NCBI GenBank assembly: GCA_022559845.1
Contig: CM040117.1
Location: 148,246,732-148,310,731, forward strand
Source: Amorphophallus konjac
Taxonomy: Eukaryota > Streptophyta > Magnoliopsida > Alismatales > Araceae
DNA length: 64,000 nucleotides
Direction of reading: 5' to 3'
The notes under the pieces were generated by a model. It searched no databases and was not told where the DNA came from. It worked only from the letters and a program-made list of their open reading frames with translations. This document shows, one piece after another, positions 58,252 to 64,000 of the stretch; positions within the stretch are counted from its first letter, which is position 1, and the number at the start of each line of letters is the position of its first letter. Position numbers and translations under genes: made by a program.

Positions 58252-61200
58252 TTAAAAGAATTTGGTTCTCAAATTCAATACATGGATTAGATGGAGAGTG
58301 TACTTACAATTCAATAATTCCAGGAATCTTTTCCGCATGGCTTCTTCCGTTTCCCAAGTTGCTTCGGATGGCCATGATTTCTTCCATTGAATTTTAACCA
58401 TAGGAATAGATGTATTCCTTAGTTGACGCACTTCTCGTTCTAGAATCTTTATTGGTGTTTGCTCATACGTCATATCCTTCTGAATCTCCAATTTATCGTA
58501 AGTGATAACATGGTAAGGATCATATACATACTTTTTCAGTATAGGGACGTGAAATACGTCATGAACTCCTGCTAATTGTGGAGGTAAAGCTAATCTATAA
58601 GCCACTTCACTGACCTTTTCGAGAATTTCAAATGGGCCAATGAACCTTGGAGTTAGCTTGCCTTTGATGCCAAATCTTCGAATACCATGACCCGGAGAAA
58701 CCTTTAGATACACATGATCTCCTACCTGAAACTCCAAGTCGCGCCTTCGATTATCAGCATAGGATTTTTGCCTATCTTGTGCCACCTGCAATCTTTCTCG
58801 AATGAGCTTAATTTTCTCTGAAGAATCCCTGATAATGTCGGGGCCTAGAATTTGCATTTCCCCTATTTCATTCCAACATATCGGTGATCTACAGCTTTTT
58901 CCATATAAAGCTTCAAAAGGTGTCATCTGTATGCTGGCCTGATAACTGTTGTTATATGCAAATTCTACCAGAGACAAGTGATCATGCCAACTTCCTCCAA
59001 AATCAATAGCACAAGCCCTGAGCATATCTTCTACCACTTGATTTGTTCTTTCAGTCTAACCATCAGTTTGTGGATGGAATGCCGTGCTAAAGTTCAGTCC
59101 GATCCCTAGTAAATGTTGTAGACCTTTCCAGAATTGCGATGTGAATCTAGGATCTCTATCAGATACGATAGTGACAGGGACACCATGTAGTTTGACAATT
59201 TCCTTCATGTATAAGGCTGCTAGAATATCCACAGACCATCGACTTTTGATTGGTATGAAATGTGTAGATTTTATCACTCGGTCTATGATTACCCAGATAC
59301 CGTCGTGTCCACCTCTTGTCCTTGGTAAACCCATAATGAAATCCATTCCTATACTCTCCCATTTCCATGCTGGAATTATCTAAGGGATGTAATTTACCTT
59401 CGGGTCTAAAATATTCTGCCTTTATTTCTTGACAAGTGAGACAGCGGGACACGAAATCAGCTATTTCTCTCTTCACATTGGGCCACCAGAAATTTCTTTT
59501 GAGATCTTGATACATTTTTGTACCACCTGGATGAATGGTGTACTTGGATTTATGTGTTTCTTCTAGGATCAGTTTCTTCATATCCTCATGATCTGGTACA
59601 CACACTCGGCCCTTAAATAGTAATCTTCTGTCATTGAAAATAGAAAAATCCGACCTTTGTTCTATGTTGGCTTTAATCTCTAGTAATACGGGATCATCAT
59701 TTTGCAGCTTGACCAGATCTTCTATTAATGTAGGTTGAGCTTGAATATTAGCTATGAAATAATCTTCTTCCTTCATGTCAATATCTAAGTTCAACTGAGC
59801 AAATTGAGGAATAAGATTAGTCATACTAATCATAAGACTTGATAGCTTTCCCATTGATTTTCTGCTGAGTGCATCTGCTACAGTATTAGCCTTGCCATGA
59901 TGATATTGAATAGCAAAATCAAAATCTTTGAGATATTCTAACCATGTCCTCTGCCTCATATTTAACTCCTTTTGAGAGAATAAGTATTTCAAGCTTTTGT
60001 GGTCCGAGTAGACCGTGAATTTCTCTCCATAGAGATAATGACGCCAAATTTTTAAGGCGAAAATGACAGCAGCCAATTCCAAATCATGCACAGGATAATT
60101 TTCCTCGTGACGTTTCAATTGTCTTGAAGAATAACAGATTACCTTTCCATTTTGTATAAGGACTCACCCTAAGCTAATGCCAGACGCATCCGTATATACT
60201 TCAAATCTACCACCTTCCACCGGTAGTGATAGAATAGGAGCTGTAGTAAGATGGTTCTTAAGAGTTTGAAAACTCTCTTCACATTCCTCTGACCAGACAA
60301 AAAGATTTTCTTTTCTTGTGAGTCTAGTTAAAGGAACAGTAATTTTTGAAAAGTCTTTAATGAACCTCCTATAATAACCAGCTAGACCCAGAAAGCTCCT
60401 TATTTCTGATACTATCGTTGGCTGGCTCCAGTTTCTGACAGCTTCTACTTTAGAAGGATCCATAGTGATACCTTCTTTTGAAATAATGTGGCCTAGGAAT
60501 GAAACTTCCTTGAGCCAGAACTCACACTTGTTAAGCTTGGCATAAAGTTTATGTTCTCTAAGTGTTTGCAAAGCTATCCTCAGATGTCCTTCATGTTCCT
60601 CTTTTATCTTGGAATATACCAGGATGTCATCGATGAAGACGACGATGAACTGGTTCAGATATGGTCAGAAAACATTGTTCATAAGTTGCATAAATGTTGC
60701 TGGGCATTTGTTAACCTGAATGGCATCACCACGAATTCATAGTGTCCATAACGACTTTGAAAAGCCGATTTATAAATGTCTTCTTCTTTAATTCTAAGCT
60801 GATGATAACCTGATCTGAGGTCAATCTTGGAGAAATACTCTGCTCCTGAAAGCTGATCGAAGAGCTCATCAATACGCGGCAACGGATACTTGTTTTTTAT
60901 TGTAAGTTGATTCAGTCGCCGGTAGTCTATGCATAACCTGAGAGAGCCATCCTTCTTCTTGACGAATAGAACCGGCGCACCCCAGGGGGATGTGCTAGGT
61001 CTGATGAAACCCTTATCTAATAGTTCCTGCAACTGCCTCTTTAGTTCCTTAAGTTCCATGGGGGACATCCTGTAAGGGGCTATAGAAACAGGTGCTGCTC
61101 CTGGAATGAGTTCAATAGTGAAGTTTACTTCCCTCTCGGGTGGTAAGCTGGGTAATTCGGGTGGAAACACATCTGGGAACTCATTTACAATAGGAATGTC

Positions 61201-61707
61201 TGCTAGGATGATTTCCTTGGACTCGGTAACAATGACAGAAGTAAGAAAAGCTTCACATCCTTGCGAGATAAGTTTGCAAGCATGAAGAGAGGATATGATA
61301 GTGGGATGTTTCCTATACTTGATGCCAAGGAAAGAAAATCTTGGAAGATCAAGTTTTCGAAAGGATATAATCCTATTTCGGTAGTTAATATCAGCATCAT
61401 GATCTATAAGCCAATCTACCCCTAAGATGGCATCATAACCTTTCATGTCAAGGCATACTAAGTTTGCGGGGAGATTGTGACCTTCTACTATTACCTCACT
61501 ATCAGGATAATACTCGGTAAGCTTTGTTCCAGAACCTAAGGGTGTGGTAATAGCAAGATCTGAAGGTAGGGGAACTGATGCAATTGGTAATGTTTTTGCA
61601 AAAGTAGTGGAGATAAAAGAATGAGAGGCACCAGTATTAAATAGCACAAATGCAGGACGGGAACAAATTTGAAGGGTACCTTCCATAAGCCCACCATCCC
61701 TGGGCAC
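58252..61707 (-). pseudogene. Tekay-3 pol: protease, RT, RNase H, integrase, chromodomain
   Basis: Protease starts near 61707; its active site reads [12 protein letters not shown], with Asn where the catalytic Asp is expected. RT ([19 protein letters not shown]) is frameshifted near 60703. RNase H ([35 protein letters not shown]) has a TGA near 60163. Integrase ([35 protein letters not shown]) has a frameshift near 59390 and a TAG near 59056. The last frame (59037-58252) encodes the C-terminal integrase and a complete chromodomain (IQWKKSWPSEATWETEEAM). The chromodomain would direct integration to heterochromatin. Confidence 0.92.
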
Positions 61708-61740
61708 TTCTTCTTCTTCTAGAACAGCATTGAGGTGAGC

Positions 61741-62687
61741 CTACCTCCTACGTCCACCACCGGACGATTGATCCTTCATAAGGGGGCAATCTGGCATACG
61801 ATGCTCCCTGCTTCCACAACGTAGACAAGCACCAAGGCGCTTCCAACATTCTTCAGCCGAATGGCTGAACTTCTCGCAAAATGTGCAAGCTGCCATGACT
61901 TGCTCCTTCTCCTCCTTGACTTTCTTATTCTTTTGGAAACTTCCACCGTTCCCGCTCCTGGATCTTTTCTTACTATCACGGCTTTTATGAGGTTCCGTGG
62001 TGCTGAATTTTTCTTTCTTATAATGCCGATCAGATCGTCGGTTGGACTCTTCTCCTTTTCCTTTCAATTTCTCGACCTTTTCTAAGGTCCTCTTACATAA
62101 ATATGCCCGCTGGACCATCTCTGCATAGGTATGGATGTTTTGGGTCCCGAGCTGCAGAATGAAACCGGGTCGTAATAAATTCGATTAGCCATCAATAAAT
62201 TGGTACTGATTAAATGCGGTGCATAGGGTGCTAGCCTGGAGAATTGAAGTTCATACTCCATGACTGTCATCATTCCCTGACGAAGAGAGGCGAACTCCAT
62301 AGCCTTTCTTTCTTTAACATGTTCAGAAAAGTACTTAGCACGGAATAGAATAAGAAAACCGTCCCATGTATGAGGTGCATCTGCCGGAGGTGTAGGTACT
62401 GATTTCCACCATGTGCGTGCATCTTTATTGAGTTGAAATGTTGCAAGATGCACTTTTTCTTGGTCCGTGCATTGGATAACATCGAAGATACGATTCATCT
62501 CATCTATCCAGTTTTCTGCCTCATCTGGGTTGGAAGAACCGTAGAAACGCGGAGGGTTTAAGCTCCGAAAATTACGATGCAAGTCACCAGCCCTCGCCCC
62601 TGCGCCTGCCTGGGCCATAGTTTGTAATGCCTGAGTAAGGCCGGCAACCGTTTGTTGCATGCCACCCCAATCTACGCGATGAGCCAT
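61741..62687 (-). pseudogene. Tekay-3 gag
   Basis: Starts MAHRVDWGGMQQTV at 62687. It has the capsid-like region (NWIDEMNRIFDVIQCT, DARTWWKSV, KYFSEHVKERKAMEF), a frameshift near 62180, then a Lys/Arg-rich stretch and a CX2CX4HX4C zinc knuckle (CLRCGSREHRMPDCP). A TAG just before 61740 separates it from protease. It would form the capsid and bind the RNA. Confidence 0.9.
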
Positions 62688-62898
62688 TGTAATAATGAGG
62701 TACCTGAGAGAAATAACAATTTGTTAATTCTCATGGAATTAGAAAGAGATAAATCTTAAAACTAATTAACTATCTTATCCCGGGCTCTACCCAATTCTCG
62801 CATGGGTGAGGAAATTTCTTCCTTAGTTCATAGGTATGGGTCCTTAAGCCTTGGACTTATCCTATGACGTGACTCTTTTCCCTAAGTCCTGAGACTTA

Positions 62899-62911
62899 GG
62901 CTCTGATACCA
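62899..62911 (-). other. Primer binding site, initiator Met tRNA (Tekay-3)
   Basis: Plus strand GGCTCTGATACCA, complement of the tRNA-iMet 3' end, seven nt from the LTR edge at 62919. The leader between it and gag (62688-62898) is non-coding. Confidence 0.9.
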
Positions 62912-62918
62912 ACTTAAC

Positions 62919-64000
62919 TGTCACGTCCCGAGCCTTTATTACAGCAGAAGACTAACTCGAGGAACGTGAACAGCCAGCATGATAAGCCTCTTGCGAGCAA
63001 GAACGATCAGAGCGTAAGACAATCACACATAAAAATACAATTGCACAATAACTTACTCAAACTCCAACTTATTTCATTAATAAGCGAAATATTCCAATAC
63101 AATAACTCTTCAACCTTCTTCAATCCATCAGACTCAAGGAAAAAGGAAAAATTACAAGACTCGATCTAAACAATATTGACTTTCCTAAGTCTTCACTCTC
63201 ATTTTGATATGACTTTCATTCGCTCTCGGACCCGCTACTTGTATAACTCGAATCCGAATTCGAATCACTTCCATCTCTTGAAAAAGATTGAAATAGGTAA
63301 TGAGCACACTTGCCCAGTAGGTATCTTCGCATCAACATGAAGGCACTATTAAAGTGATTAGCAATTTAGCTCTAAAGAAATAAGTGAAATCATGCGAATG
63401 CGATAAATCATATGTAAATAACCAAGGTAACAAGACGATCATGTAAGATAGAATGAACAAGTATGAATTAGCAAGAATGTATCAAGAACATGATATGGCA
63501 TTTCATGAACAAGAATGTATCGAGAATGTACTAGCAAACCACGTAATCATCACACAAACATCTTTTGCTTATGAGCAAGTATTTGGTGAATTTCTGTGGA
63601 ATATCATGTAACAAGCAAGAAAGTCATGTACGTATATATGTCGTGTCTTGTGGATTTTCACTTCACGAGCCGTGGATTTTCACTTATTTATAAAGAAAGT
63701 ACTCCCAGCGTAATGCGACGCCAGTAGCATCATACCCCATGGTTTACAGTATGTTTCCGACAATCAGTCGAGGGGACTAGCATAGAGCCCTTGAACACAA
63801 TCAGTGCTCGATCGCATCTTCAAGTATAAATCAAGCTACTTCTACGTTTCAAGCAATAAAATATGGCCAGTAATATAACAAGTTCAATAAGTTTCAATGA
63901 ATGAACGCTTCAATTTAAGAATGCGAGGAATCAAGAATGACTTAAAACAAGGTTATGCTCATGGAAACAATTTGATAGCATAACAGTACATTCTTATCTT
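62919..64000 (-). repeat. Tekay-3 5' LTR, truncated by the window end
   Basis: TGTCACGTCCCG onwards on the plus strand, collinear with 54980-56060 with few differences. The remaining ~2.2 kb and the target duplication lie outside the window. Confidence 0.92.

Larger units (their letters stand above)
54980..64000 (-). mobile_element. Tekay-3: chromovirus, same family as Tekay-1, 5' LTR off the window
   Basis: Left (3') LTR 54980-58240, internal region 58241-62918, right (5') LTR from 62919 to beyond the window. Ends TGTAATGACCC and GGGGCGTGACA, iMet primer site, and polypurine tract AAGTGGGGGAGGG (minus strand, 58241-58253). It retains gag, which Tekay-1 has lost. The target duplication cannot be checked; the left flank is TTAGT. 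Confidence 0.92.

Overview
This window is repeat-rich DNA of a flowering plant, most likely a eudicot. It is almost entirely nested retrotransposons. I found no intact host gene, no tRNA or rRNA gene and no CRISPR array. The evidence is long-LTR Ty3/gypsy elements of the Tekay (Del) chromovirus and Tat/Ogre type with initiator-Met-tRNA primer binding sites, a 5'-truncated plant LINE with RNase H, a copia-like LTR edge, and three genes of the plant-only plant mobile domain (PMD)/DUF7745 superfamily. No species can be named from sequence alone.

Layout: (1) 1-19610 is the 3' end of a plus-strand Tat-like element. It has a spliced PMD gene running antisense (4-3638), a polypurine tract, and a ~4 kb 3' LTR (4377-7915 plus 19185-19610) split by a Tekay insertion, Tekay-1 (7916-19184, truncated int-LTR-int-LTR). 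(2) 19611-31750 holds a copia-like minus-strand LTR edge, an (AC)n tract, a decayed DUF7745 gene (23686-24903) and a decayed seven-exon MAIN-like PMD gene (25511-30895) whose last exon is split by a LINE with a 14-bp target duplication. (3) 31750-54979 is the 3' half of a minus-strand Tat element (LTR-like block, integrase, two RNase H domains, RT, G-patch-like linker, protease, gag tail). It is interrupted by Tekay-2 (34002-48602, perfect 5-bp duplication CATGC), whose right LTR contains a solo LTR of another family (43503-45934, duplication CATTT). (4) 54980-64000 is Tekay-3 on the minus strand, inserted in the Tat gag-protease junction and running off the window.

The coding regions carry stops and frameshifts, so the window is best read as an archive of nested insertions. 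The most unusual signal is non-coding. Several unrelated element families carry clusters of short dyad units of nearly constant length (usually exactly 20 nt, 19-20 in one family). The arms are family-specific and CG-containing (ACGG..CCGT, GCGG..ACCGT, GCGAC..GTCGY, ACGCC..GGCGT, GCGCGCC..GGCGCG, or GGTCGACC pairs with a fixed 14-nt spacer) and the cores vary freely. These clusters also surround the PMD-type genes. I do not know a described element that explains them.
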